Source: Curtobacterium flaccumfaciens UCD-AKU
GTDB taxonomy: Bacteria; Actinomycetota; Actinomycetes; Actinomycetales; Microbacteriaceae
Reading direction: 5' to 3'
DNA: 61,587 bases
NCBI RefSeq assembly: GCF_000349565.1
Contig: NZ_KB714608.1
Span: 30,227-91,813, forward strand
The translations under genes were made by a program, and so were the position numbers. This document shows positions 21,118-28,842 of the stretch, in pieces; within the stretch, counting starts at the first letter, position 1; each line of letters opens with the position of its first letter. The notes beneath the pieces are model-generated. The model had not been told where the DNA came from. It made no database searches and saw nothing but the letters and a program-made list of their open reading frames with translations.

Positions 21118-23256
21118 CTAGCGGGAAGCGGGGCCGACGATCAGGGGCTCGTGGAACGTACCGCCGAAGACACGCTCGGAGGCACCGGAGCGGTCGAGGT
21201 ACGGGCTGATCCCACCGGCCTGGAACGGGTAGCCGGCGCCGAGGATGAGCCCGAGGTCGATCTCCTCGACGTGCTCGACGACCTTGTCCTCGAGCATGCG
21301 GTGCAGCTCGTCGGCCAGGGCATCCTCGAACCGGCGCTGCATCTCGGCGGCGTCGACGGGCTTCGCGTCCTTCTTGGACGGTGCGACCAGCTTCACGGCG
21401 GCGGGGTCGTACCCGGTCGCGTTGCCCTTCTTGTCGCGGGTCAGGATCGTCCCGTGCTCGGCGATCTTCTTCAGGCCGTCGCCGGGGTAGAAGCGCTCCG
21501 GCCAGGCGGCGTGGTGCGAATCGAGCACGTGCGCACCGACCGGCAGCCCGACGAGCTCGAGCAGCTCGAACGGCGACATCGGCAGGCCGAGCGGTGCGGC
21601 ACCCTGGGCGACGGTGTCGAACGAGGTGCCTTCCTCGACGCCGCGCATCGCCTCGCCGAGCACCCGGGCGAGCACCCGGTTGACGACGAAGCCGGGCTGG
21701 TCCGCGGTGATGACCGCGGTCTTCTTCAGGGTCTTCGCGACGGCGAGGGCGGTGACGAGGGCCTCGTCCGAGGTCTTCGCCGCGCGCACCACCTCGAGCA
21801 GCGGCATGACCGCGACCGGGTTGAAGAAGTGGAAGCCGACGAGCCGCTCCGGGTTCGTCAGGACCGACGCCATCTCGTCGACGGAGAGCGACGACGTGTT
21901 CGTGGCGAGGATGGCGTCCGGGGCGATGACCTGCTCGATCTTCCGGAAGACCTCTTGTTTGACGGTCATCTCCTCGAAGACGGCCTCGATCACCCAGTCC
22001 GCGTCGGCGAAGTCGTCGTACGACACCGAGCCGCTGACGAGCGCGGTGATGCGGTTGGCGTCGTCGGGGGAGATCCGGCCCTTGTCGAGCAGCTTCGTGA
22101 CCTCGCCGCGGATCCGCTCGACACCGGCGTCCACACGGGACTGGTCGACGTCGGTGATGACCACGGGGACCCCGAGACGGCGGGCGAAGAGCAGCGCGAA
22201 CTGGGAGGCCATCAGCCCGGCGCCGAGGACACCGACCTTGGTGATCTTCTTCGGTTCGACACCTTCCGGCGCGCCGACGGGCTTCTTCGCGCGCTTCTGC
22301 ACGAGGTCGAAGGCGTACATCGACGCGGCGAACTGGTCGCCGGACAGCAGGTCGGCGAGGGCGTCGTCCTCGTCGGCGAACCGTTCGTCGAGCGAGCCCG
22401 ACTTGGCGGCGGCCACCAGGTCGAGTGCTCGGAACGGCGACTTCGGCACGGTGCCGATCTTCGACGCCACCTGGCCACGCGCGACCTTGACGACGGTGCC
22501 CCATGCCGCCTTCTCGAGCATGCCCGGCTCGTTCTTCCGCACCACCTTGGTCGCGCCGGTGATGACACGATCGGCCCAGGCAACGGACGAGGGCAGGAAC
22601 GTGACGGACGGCACCAGGACGTCGCCGATGCCGATCTCGACCGCGGCCGGACCGTCCATCAGGCGGTTGTTCTTGAGCGGGTTCTCGACGATGACGCGGA
22701 GCGCGCGCTCCGGGCCGATCAGGCGGGGGAGCAGTGTCGCGCCACCCCAGCCGGGGATGATGCCGAGGAACACCTCGGGCAGGCCGATGCCCTGCGCGGC
22801 GGACGAGAAGGCCCGGTACGTGCAGTGCAGGGCGATCTCGAGCCCGCCCCCGAGCGCCAGGGTGTTCACGAACGCGAACGACGGCACTCCGAGGTCGGCG
22901 AACTTGCGGAGCGTGGCGTGCCCGAGGGCGGCGAGGTCGTGCGCGGCCTCGCGCGACGGGACCGCTGCGGCCTGGGACAGGTCGGCCCCCGCCGCGAAGC
23001 AGTACTCCTTGCCGGTGATCGCGACGCCCTGGATCGTGCCGGCGGCGGCCTCGGTCCGCAGGGTGTCGAGCACCCCGGACAGTTCACGGAGCGTGCGGGG
23101 TCCGAGGGTGTTCGGCCGCTTGTAGTCCTTGCCGTTGTCGAGCGTGATGAGTGCCAGCGTGCCGCCCGAGGGCATGGTTACGTGCTTCACGAACGAGTGG
23201 GTGACGACCTCGTCCTCGCTGAGTTCGGCCAGTCGGTCGTTGTCGACGATGGTCAT
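21118..23256 (-). CDS. fadB: Fatty-acid oxidation multifunctional protein (enoyl-CoA hydratase / 3-hydroxyacyl-CoA dehydrogenase)
   Basis: A 712-residue FadB/FadJ-type enzyme carrying out hydration and NAD-dependent oxidation in beta-oxidation. The crotonase-fold hydratase is N-terminal (about 25-230, with AAGADLSQ and LALGGGLEIALHC). The Rossmann NAD-binding domain starts near 335 (KVGVLGAGLMAS) and includes ATNTSSLSVDEMA and VGFHFFNPVAVMPLLEVV. The C-terminal domains follow (GFVVNRVLARVLGEA). The ATG ending at 23256 was chosen because a GAAGGGGG site sits seven bases upstream. It starts two bases after the thiolase stop, so the pair is one operon. Confidence 0.9.
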   Translation of the reverse strand: MTIVDNDRLAELSEDEVVTHSFVKHVTMPSGGTLALITLDNGKDYKRPNTLGPRTLRELSGVLDTLRTEAAAGTIQGVAITGKEYCFAAGADLSQAAAVPSREAAHDLAALGHATLRKFADLGVPSFAFVNTLALGGGLEIALHCTYRAFSSAAQGIGLPEVFLGIIPGWGGATLLPRLIGPERALRVIVENPLKNNRLMDGPAAVEIGIGDVLVPSVTFLPSSVAWADRVITGATKVVRKNEPGMLEKAAWGTVVKVARGQVASKIGTVPKSPFRALDLVAAAKSGSLDERFADEDDALADLLSGDQFAASMYAFDLVQKRAKKPVGAPEGVEPKKITKVGVLGAGLMASQFALLFARRLGVPVVITDVDQSRVDAGVERIRGEVTKLLDKGRISPDDANRITALVSGSVSYDDFADADWVIEAVFEEMTVKQEVFRKIEQVIAPDAILATNTSSLSVDEMASVLTNPERLVGFHFFNPVAVMPLLEVVRAAKTSDEALVTALAVAKTLKKTAVITADQPGFVVNRVLARVLGEAMRGVEEGTSFDTVAQGAAPLGLPMSPFELLELVGLPVGAHVLDSHHAAWPERFYPGDGLKKIAEHGTILTRDKKGNATGYDPAAVKLVAPSKKDAKPVDAAEMQRRFEDALADELHRMLEDKVVEHVEEIDLGLILGAGYPFQAGGISPYLDRSGASERVFGGTFHEPLIVGPASR

Positions 23257-23258
23257 GG

Positions 23259-24479
23259 TCACGCCCCCTTCCGAGCGGAACGCTCGGCCGACTTGCTGTG
23301 GTTCGGGTTCTCCCAGATGACGGTGCCGCCCTGGCCGAGCCCGATGCACATCGTGGTGATGCCGTACTTGACGTCCGGTCGCTCGGCGAACTGCGCCGCG
23401 AGCTGGTTCATGAGTCGGACACCGCTCGACGCGAGCGGGTGGCCGACGGCGATGGCGCCGCCCCACGCGTTCACGTTCGGGGAGTCCTGGGCGATGCCGT
23501 AGTTGTCGAGGAAGGCGAGCACCTGGACGGCGAACGCCTCGTTGATCTCGAACAGGCCGATGTCGTCGATCGACAGTCCGGCCTTCGACAGTGCCTTGTC
23601 GGTGGCGGGGACCGGGCCGACGCCCATGACCTCGGGCTCGACGCCGGCGAAGGCGAACGACACCATGCGCATCTTCGTCGACAGGCCGTGCTGCTTCGCA
23701 CCGTCCTCGGACGCGAGCAGGCTCATGGTCGCGCCGTCGTTGAGTCCGGCTGCGTTGCCGGCGGTGACCCGTCCGTGGGGCCGGAACGGCGTCTTCAAGG
23801 CGGCCAGCGCCTCCAGGGTGGTACCCGGCCGGGGCGGCTCGTCGGTGCTGATGACGTCCCAGCCGTCGCCCTTGTTGACCTCGACCGGGATGACGTCGGG
23901 CTGCAGCTTGCCGTTCGCCCAGGCGGCGGCGTAGCGCTGCTGGGACTGGACGGCGTAGGCGTCCGTGCGGTCCTTCGTGATCGCGGGGAAGCGGTCGTGC
24001 AGGCGCTCGGCGGTGGCGCCCATGACGAGGGCGTCGCTCGACACCATGCGCTCCGCGACGAAACGCGGGTTGGGGTCGGCGTTGAAGCCCATCGGGTGGC
24101 GGCCCATGTGCTCGACCCCACCGGCGATCGCGACGTCGGCGGCACCGAAGGCGATGGCACCCGCGAGCGTCGTGACACTCGTCATGGCGCCAGCGCACAT
24201 GCGGTCGATCGCGTAGCCGGGCACCGACTTCGGCAGGCCTGCGAGCATGCCGACCGTGCGCCCGAGCGTCAGGCCCTGGTCACCCTGCTGCGTGGTCGCG
24301 GCGACGGCGACGTCGTCCACCGCTGCGGTGTCGAGGGAGTCGTTCCGGTCGAGCAGTCCGCGCATCGCGTGCACCGCGAGGTCGTCGGACCGCGTCTTCC
24401 AGAACACCCCCTTCTCGCCGGCTCGTCCGAACGGTGTGCGAACGCCGTCCACGAACACGACGTCTGATGCCTTTGGCAA
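23259..24479 (-). CDS. fadA: Acetyl-CoA C-acyltransferase (thiolase)
   Basis: A 406-residue thiolase completing beta-oxidation by CoA-dependent cleavage of 3-ketoacyl-CoA. The nucleophile Cys is in DRMCAGAMTSV. The catalytic His is in AVGHPLASSG, and the second Cys is in CIGLGQGG. LFEINEAFAVQ is the NEAF loop. Start choice: a TTG at 24477-24479 preceded by GGGAGG at proper spacing. The longer frame upstream has no family similarity. It is first gene of the two-gene fad operon. Confidence 0.9.
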   Translation of the reverse strand: MPKASDVVFVDGVRTPFGRAGEKGVFWKTRSDDLAVHAMRGLLDRNDSLDTAAVDDVAVAATTQQGDQGLTLGRTVGMLAGLPKSVPGYAIDRMCAGAMTSVTTLAGAIAFGAADVAIAGGVEHMGRHPMGFNADPNPRFVAERMVSSDALVMGATAERLHDRFPAITKDRTDAYAVQSQQRYAAAWANGKLQPDVIPVEVNKGDGWDVISTDEPPRPGTTLEALAALKTPFRPHGRVTAGNAAGLNDGATMSLLASEDGAKQHGLSTKMRMVSFAFAGVEPEVMGVGPVPATDKALSKAGLSIDDIGLFEINEAFAVQVLAFLDNYGIAQDSPNVNAWGGAIAVGHPLASSGVRLMNQLAAQFAERPDVKYGITTMCIGLGQGGTVIWENPNHSKSAERSARKGA

Positions 24480-24607
24480 TCCGGGCCTCCCAGATCCTCT
24501 TCGATCGGGCCGGAACGCAGGTCGCTCCGGCCTGGCCGGGCCTCGCCCGGCGACCCTGCCGACGCTATGCCCCCACCCTGGGCGGCCGCATGCCGGTTGG
24601 GCAGTTC

Positions 24608-25978
24608 CTACGACTCGTCGTCGTCCGTCGCGGCGGGCCGCTGTGCAGCAACGACAAAGGCAGACGCGATGATCGACGAGAGTTCCTCGACCTGCCACGG
24701 GCGCGCGTCGTGCTCGGCGAGGGCGGCTCCGACCAGTTCGGTCGACACCGGCGACGGCGGTGCCCACGACACGAGCCGGAGCGTCTCCGGCGTGAGCAGG
24801 TTCTCGAGCGGGATGTCGAGCTCCTCGGCACGCTTCGTCACCGCGGCGCGCGCGGCCTTGTACCGGCGGTCGGCCGCGGGGTTGCGGTCGGCCCAGGCGC
24901 GCGGCGGCGGGAGCGTCGCCTCGCCGGCACCACGCAGGCGGGGGAGGTCCTCGGTGGTGCGGCCCTCGTCGACGGCGGCCCACCAGCGGTCGAGCTCGGA
25001 ACGGCTGGCGCGGCCCGTGAAGGCCTTCAGCGCCCCCAGCTCGGCGCGCGACTCGGGTGCGGCGGCCGCAGCGGCGACGATCGCGGCGTCGGGGATGGTG
25101 CGGCCCGGGGCGATGTCCGCCTGTCGGGCGTACTCGTCACGGGCGAGCCACAGCGACCGGGCGATCGCCAGGGCGCGGGCACCACGGAGCGCGTGCATGC
25201 CCGACAACCGACGCCACGGCTCGGCGCGGGCCGGCTTCGGTGCACGGTGCAGCACCGCGTCGAACTCCTCGGCCGCGATGCGGGACTTGCCGGCCTCGTC
25301 GAGCTTCTCGGCGAGGGCGTCGCGCAGGTCGGGCAACAGCTCGACGTCGAGCGATGCGTAGACGAGCCACGACTGGGGCAGGGGACGGGTGGACCAGTCG
25401 GCGGCCGAGTGCGCCTTCGCCAGGGTGATGCCGAGCAACTGCTCGACGACGGCACCGAGGCCGACACGGGGGAAGCCGGCGATGCGGGCGCCGAGTTCGG
25501 TGTCAAAGATGCGGGTCGGGACGAGGCCGACCTCCTGCAGGCACGGCAGGTCCTGCGAGGCGGCGTGGAACAGCCACTCCTCGTCGACGATGGCGTCCTG
25601 CAGGGCGGAGAAGTCGCCGATCGGGATCGGGTCGAACAGGAACGCACCGGCACCACGGCGGAACACCTGGATCAGGTACGCGCGCTGCGAGTAGCGGTAG
25701 CCGCTGGCGCGTTCGGCGTCGACCGCGACGGGGCCGTGCCCGGCGGCGATGGCGGCGACCGCGTCGAGGTACTCGTCGTGCGTGTCGATGACCTTGACGG
25801 CGTCGTGCGACGCCTCGAAGGCGGGGCCGGCAGCGGCGGCCGGAGCAGTCGAGCCGGCAGCGGCGGCCGGAGCAGCCGAACCGGCAGCGGCGGCCGGAGC
25901 AGTCGAACCGGCAGCGGCAGCCGGAGCAGCCGAGCCGGCAGCGGGGCTGGCGGCGTCCTGGGGAGCGGGATCGGTCAC
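24608..25978 (-). CDS. Ribonuclease D-like 3'-5' exonuclease with HRDC domain
   Basis: A 456-residue DEDDy exonuclease. Residues 1-50 are a low-complexity Ala/Pro/Gly tail made of four nine-residue repeats encoded by a 27-base tandem array. The nuclease domain follows, with VAVDAERASGYRY (Asp and Glu), FHAASQDLPCL (Asp) and YASLDVELLPDLRD (Tyr/Asp). An HRDC-type helical domain follows, plus a C-terminal extension. It is likely involved in RNA 3'-end processing. The GTG ending at 25978 overlaps the DUF3000 stop by four bases (GTGA), so the two are coupled. Confidence 0.85.
   Translation of the reverse strand: MTDPAPQDAASPAAGSAAPAAAAGSTAPAAAAGSAAPAAAAGSTAPAAAAGPAFEASHDAVKVIDTHDEYLDAVAAIAAGHGPVAVDAERASGYRYSQRAYLIQVFRRGAGAFLFDPIPIGDFSALQDAIVDEEWLFHAASQDLPCLQEVGLVPTRIFDTELGARIAGFPRVGLGAVVEQLLGITLAKAHSAADWSTRPLPQSWLVYASLDVELLPDLRDALAEKLDEAGKSRIAAEEFDAVLHRAPKPARAEPWRRLSGMHALRGARALAIARSLWLARDEYARQADIAPGRTIPDAAIVAAAAAAPESRAELGALKAFTGRASRSELDRWWAAVDEGRTTEDLPRLRGAGEATLPPPRAWADRNPAADRRYKAARAAVTKRAEELDIPLENLLTPETLRLVSWAPPSPVSTELVGAALAEHDARPWQVEELSSIIASAFVVAAQRPAATDDDES
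25827..25946. repeat. 27-base tandem repeat inside the RNase D gene
   Basis: Four units of 27 bases (25827, 25854, 25881, 25908) plus a partial fifth. They differ by only a few bases, and each encodes a nine-residue Ala/Pro-rich block. Length variation would keep the reading frame. Confidence 0.85.
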
Positions 25979-26556
25979 TTGGCGAGCCTCCTCGGGGCCA
26001 GCAGGGTCACGCCGTCCGATGCGGGAGGCAGACCGGCGAGCATGGCGACGATGTCCTGCCAGGCCCGGACGTGTGCGGTGAGGTCGTCGCCGCGTGGTGT
26101 CCACGACGCGCGGAGTTCCAGCTGGGCGCCGTCGCCCTGTGCGGCGAGGTCGCCGTACCCGCGCGAGATGATCTTGGTGGCCGTGCCCGAGGCGTGGTCG
26201 TACGTCGCACCGTGCGACTCGAGCGCGTCGACGAGCCAGCTCCACGTCACGTCCGCGACGAACTCGTCGACGCCGATCTCCGGTTCGAGCGGCGCCTGGG
26301 CGAACGAGACGACGCGGAACGCGCCACCCCAGCCCTCGGGTTCTTCCGGGTCGTACAGGGCGATGAAGCGCCCGGTGCCCAGGTCCGACTCGACCCCGTG
26401 CGCGGTGCCGGACACGTCCGCCGCCAGGGCGATCGAGAACGGTGCGATCCGGGTCGGCGAGGGGATCTCGGTGACGGTGGTCTCGGCACGGCCGCTGCCG
26501 CCGGACACGAACGCGCGGAGCCGCGCGAAGGCGTCGGGCTCTCGGGTTTCGGACAC
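25975..26556 (-). CDS. DUF3000 family protein
   Basis: A 193-residue actinobacterial protein with conserved RIAPFSIALAAD, GRFIALYDPEEPEGW and TWSWLVDALESHG blocks, matching DUF3000. No signal peptide, membrane segment or catalytic motif is visible. It is nearly always upstream of the RNase D gene in this group, and here the stop overlaps that gene's start. The GTG ending at 26556 has no ribosome site but lies six bases after a TAnnnT box, so its mRNA is probably leaderless. Confidence 0.85.
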   Translation of the reverse strand: MSETREPDAFARLRAFVSGGSGRAETTVTEIPSPTRIAPFSIALAADVSGTAHGVESDLGTGRFIALYDPEEPEGWGGAFRVVSFAQAPLEPEIGVDEFVADVTWSWLVDALESHGATYDHASGTATKIISRGYGDLAAQGDGAQLELRASWTPRGDDLTAHVRAWQDIVAMLAGLPPASDGVTLLAPRRLAK

Positions 26557-26568
26557 ACATGCAGACTA
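26557..26568 (-). promoter_or_regulatory. -10 element for leaderless DUF3000-rnd mRNA
   Basis: On the minus strand TAGTCT (26563-26568) is followed by six bases and the GTG start. It overlaps the -10 box of the divergent hydrolase gene. Confidence 0.55.
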
Positions 26569-26579
26569 GGCTCCGGGCC
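26567..26579 (+). promoter_or_regulatory. -10 element for leaderless hydrolase mRNA
   Basis: TAGGCT at 26567-26572 is followed by seven bases and ATG at 26580. It shares its first two bases with the opposing -10 box. Confidence 0.5.
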
Positions 26580-27803
26580 ATGTCCCGATCCGCGCGACCC
26601 GCCGAGGACGTCGTCCAGGAGACCGCTCGATCGGCCGGGTTCATCGCACTCGGCGCCGGTCTGGCAGCAGCAGCGGTGGGGACGGCCGTCATCGGTGGCT
26701 TCGTCGCCGCCGTCGCCCGCGCCGTCGTCACGCCTGACCGCAAGCGCAACGAGCGCGTGCCGATCCACGCCGTCGACCCGGTCCGGAAGACCGTCACGAT
26801 CGAGCGCACCGCGGACACGGAACTGCAGGGCCGCTACTCGCTCTGGTTCGGCGGCGGCACCGGACACATGCGCGTCGGCGAAGTGCTCGGCACGACCGAC
26901 ACCACCGTCACCCGCCGCATCATCGCCATCGACGCCGGCGACCCGACCGCCGCCCGTCGCGGTCGCTGGGGCGGCTGGTTCTACCTGACACCCGGCGAAC
27001 TCGACGTGCCCGTCGAGGACGTCGACATCCCCACCCCGAACGGCCCTGCCCCGGCATGGGTCGTCCGCGCCGACGATCCGGACGCCCCGTGGGCCGTGCT
27101 GGTGCACGGCCGTGGTGTCACCCGCGCCGAGACCATCCGCGCCGTCCCGGTCTTCCGCGCCGCCGGCTACTCGGTCGTCCTCGCCTCGTGGCGGAACGAC
27201 GGCGTCGCCCCGCCCAGCGTCGACGGTCGCTACGGCCTCGGCAGCACCGAGTGGGAGGACGTCGACTCCGTGCTCCGCTGGCTCACCGCGCAGGACGCCC
27301 AGAGCGTCGTGCTGATGGGCTGGTCGATGGGTGGCGCCGTCGTGTTGCAGACCCTGCTCCGCTCGCGGTTCGCCGGGCTGGTCGACGGGGTCGTGCTCGA
27401 GTCACCCGTGGTCGACTGGCACGCCGTCCTGAAGTCGCAGAGCCAGCTCCTGCGCCTGCCGCGGCCGGTCCGCAAGGTCGCACAGCGCCTGCTCCGCACG
27501 CCCGTGCTGTACCGGTTGGCCGGGCTGCAGCGGCCCGTCGACCTGCGCGAGCTCGACATGGTCACCCGTGCGGACGAACTCACGGTGCCGATCCTGCTGC
27601 TGCACAGCGACGACGACGGCTTCGTGCCGTCCTCGGCCTCGCATGACCTGGCCCGCGCGCGGCCCGACCTGGTCCGGCTCGAGATCCAGACCACGGCCCG
27701 GCACACGAAGCTCTGGAACCACGACGCCGACTGGTTCGACGCCCGGATCCTCGCGTGGCTCACCGAGGTGGTCCAGCGGCGCGGCGCGGCCAGCGCGCGG
27801 TAG
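26580..27803 (+). CDS. Membrane-anchored alpha/beta hydrolase
   Basis: A 407-residue protein. One N-terminal hydrophobic segment (about residues 18-42, GFIALGAGLAAAAVGTAVIG) is likely a membrane anchor. An alpha/beta-hydrolase domain then carries the nucleophile elbow GWSMGG, the acid in LLLHSDDDGFVP and the His in ARHTKLWN. The HGRG loop after VLVHG forms the oxyanion region. The start at 26580 was preferred over an ATG 21 bases upstream, because the latter would lie inside the divergent promoter. The substrate is unknown; peptidase- or lipase-like roles are both possible. Confidence 0.8.
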   Translation: MSRSARPAEDVVQETARSAGFIALGAGLAAAAVGTAVIGGFVAAVARAVVTPDRKRNERVPIHAVDPVRKTVTIERTADTELQGRYSLWFGGGTGHMRVGEVLGTTDTTVTRRIIAIDAGDPTAARRGRWGGWFYLTPGELDVPVEDVDIPTPNGPAPAWVVRADDPDAPWAVLVHGRGVTRAETIRAVPVFRAAGYSVVLASWRNDGVAPPSVDGRYGLGSTEWEDVDSVLRWLTAQDAQSVVLMGWSMGGAVVLQTLLRSRFAGLVDGVVLESPVVDWHAVLKSQSQLLRLPRPVRKVAQRLLRTPVLYRLAGLQRPVDLRELDMVTRADELTVPILLLHSDDDGFVPSSASHDLARARPDLVRLEIQTTARHTKLWNHDADWFDARILAWLTEVVQRRGAASAR

Positions 27804-27812
27804 AGACGACCG

Positions 27813-27866
27813 AACGACGGACGGGAGGCGCGGTGCCAGCTGGTACCGCGCCTCCCGTCCGTCGTT
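27813..27866 (+). terminator. Long hairpin after the hydrolase gene
   Basis: Arms of 26 bases (27813-27838 and 27841-27866) with a two-base loop and a single G-U pair. The core GGAGGCGCGGTGCCA is shared with 5001-5040. Confidence 0.75.
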
Positions 27867-27892
27867 GCCCCCGTTCGGTCGCTTGGTGACCA

Positions 27893-27929
27893 GGAATGGT
27901 CGGGTCACCGTCCGACACCCGACCATTCC
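27893..27929. repeat. 13-base inverted repeat at the edge of the toxin islet
   Basis: GGAATGGTCGGGT (27893-27905) and its exact complement (27917-27929) are separated by 11 bases. It sits just beyond the 3' end of the immunity cluster. Confidence 0.7.
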
Positions 27930-28030
27930 GGCTCACGAAGCGGGTGGTCCGGCATTCGTTCCGTTCGAGGCGCTTCCTGCTGCCTCGTCGGGCGGTTCGC
28001 GAGTCTGCCGGAGCTTGCCGACCAGATCGA

Positions 28031-28402
28031 TCACTTCGTCGAGGAGCGCGGGCGAGCGCTCATCTCGTGGGCGTTCGCGTCTGCCTCGGTCTTGTAGATC
28101 TCGCCCCATGCGATGCTCGGAGGCATGGCATGGACAGGCAGATCGACGTCAGGGAGACAGATCTGCACGAAGTGCGGGAAGGCGGGGAAGGTCCAGAGGT
28201 CTTCGTCTTCGAAGCGACCCCAGAGCAACAGCTCCCCGACGCCCAGCGGGTGGCCGAGCTCCTGACCGTTCAGCGGGGGATCGCAGGTGACCATCAGCGC
28301 ATGGTGACCGTTCGGGAGCTCGATCGGTCGTTCCACTTCGCACCGGAAGACGGACGAGAACCGCTTGCTGTCCATGGACGAGAGAAAGAAGACTTCTTGC
28401 AT
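28031..28402 (-). CDS. Immunity-like protein of the displaced Rhs tip, probably frameshifted near its end
   Basis: 123 residues as read, starting MQEVFFLSSMDSKRF and including LLLWGRFEDEDLWTFP and HFVQICLPDVDLPVHAMPPS. I do not recognise the family. It starts one base after the stop of the displaced Rhs tip, the usual place for a cognate immunity gene. After residue 111 the frame runs into an odd RPRSSTK tail. The adjacent frame continues sensibly for about 43 codons (DERSPALLDEVIDLVGKL...) to a stop at 27933, so one indel has probably altered the C-terminus. Confidence 0.5.
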   Translation of the reverse strand: MQEVFFLSSMDSKRFSSVFRCEVERPIELPNGHHALMVTCDPPLNGQELGHPLGVGELLLWGRFEDEDLWTFPAFPHFVQICLPDVDLPVHAMPPSIAWGEIYKTEADANAHEMSARPRSSTK

Positions 28403-28403
28403 G

Positions 28404-28700
28404 TCAGTTCTCCGGATCGATGCCGTTGCCGTTGGGGAGGGAGTCGCGCAACGTTGCTTCGAGCAGGAACTGCCCCGAGTTCACGCTGTGACCGGGCTCA
28501 GTCTTCCCTGACGGTAGCCCTGCGACGTCGCGGTGGTTGGCAACAGAACCAGGGTGGGAAGGTGTCCATGAGGCACCGGTCGCCTGAGCATCTCCGCCGG
28601 AGACACGGCAGATCTTCTGAGCTTCGAAGGCCGTCGGGAGCTCGTCGCCGAGCTTGTTCACCGCTGTCGGCAGGTGGACCTGGTTGAGCAGGGGACGTGA
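28404..28700 (-). pseudogene. Displaced C-terminal tip of an Rhs toxin
   Basis: An open frame of 98 codons with no proper start, reading LLNQVHLPTAVNKLGDELP and then a unique tail (GGDAQATGASWTP..., ending NGIDPEN). The first block matches VHLPTSVAKLGDETP, which precedes the tip of the full-length Rhs protein at 31077-34232, in both residues and DNA. This is therefore the conserved junction plus a different tip, separated from any Rhs core. The tip family is not identified, and it may be truncated. Confidence 0.6.
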
Positions 28701-28842
28701 TGGCGTACAGCGTCGTGAGGACCCAGACGAGCCCGGGTGAATCGAGCTCTGAGGAGAACTGGACCAGATCGGGCAGCACGATGTGATCAGCGGGGATCGT
28801 GTACGTGACCATCTCGAGGTCGTTCGGCAATGTCGTGGTCAT
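28498..28842 (-). pseudogene. Gene 5' fragment fused out of frame to the displaced Rhs tip
   Basis: The first roughly 50 codons (MTTTLPNDLEMVTYTIP... LVWVLTTLYAI) look like a real N-terminus. The ATG overlaps the preceding gene's stop (ATGA), so it belonged to that operon. Past about 28700 the frame runs antiphase through the displaced tip, giving a Pro/Arg-rich nonsense tail (ADSGEQARRRAPD...). It most likely marks the recombination joint. The original product is unrecognised. Confidence 0.45.

Noticed and set aside
24608..26818. Longer RNase D start upstream of 25978
   Set aside because: The extension would run antisense-like through the DUF3000 gene; the GTG that overlaps the DUF3000 stop is the natural coupled start.
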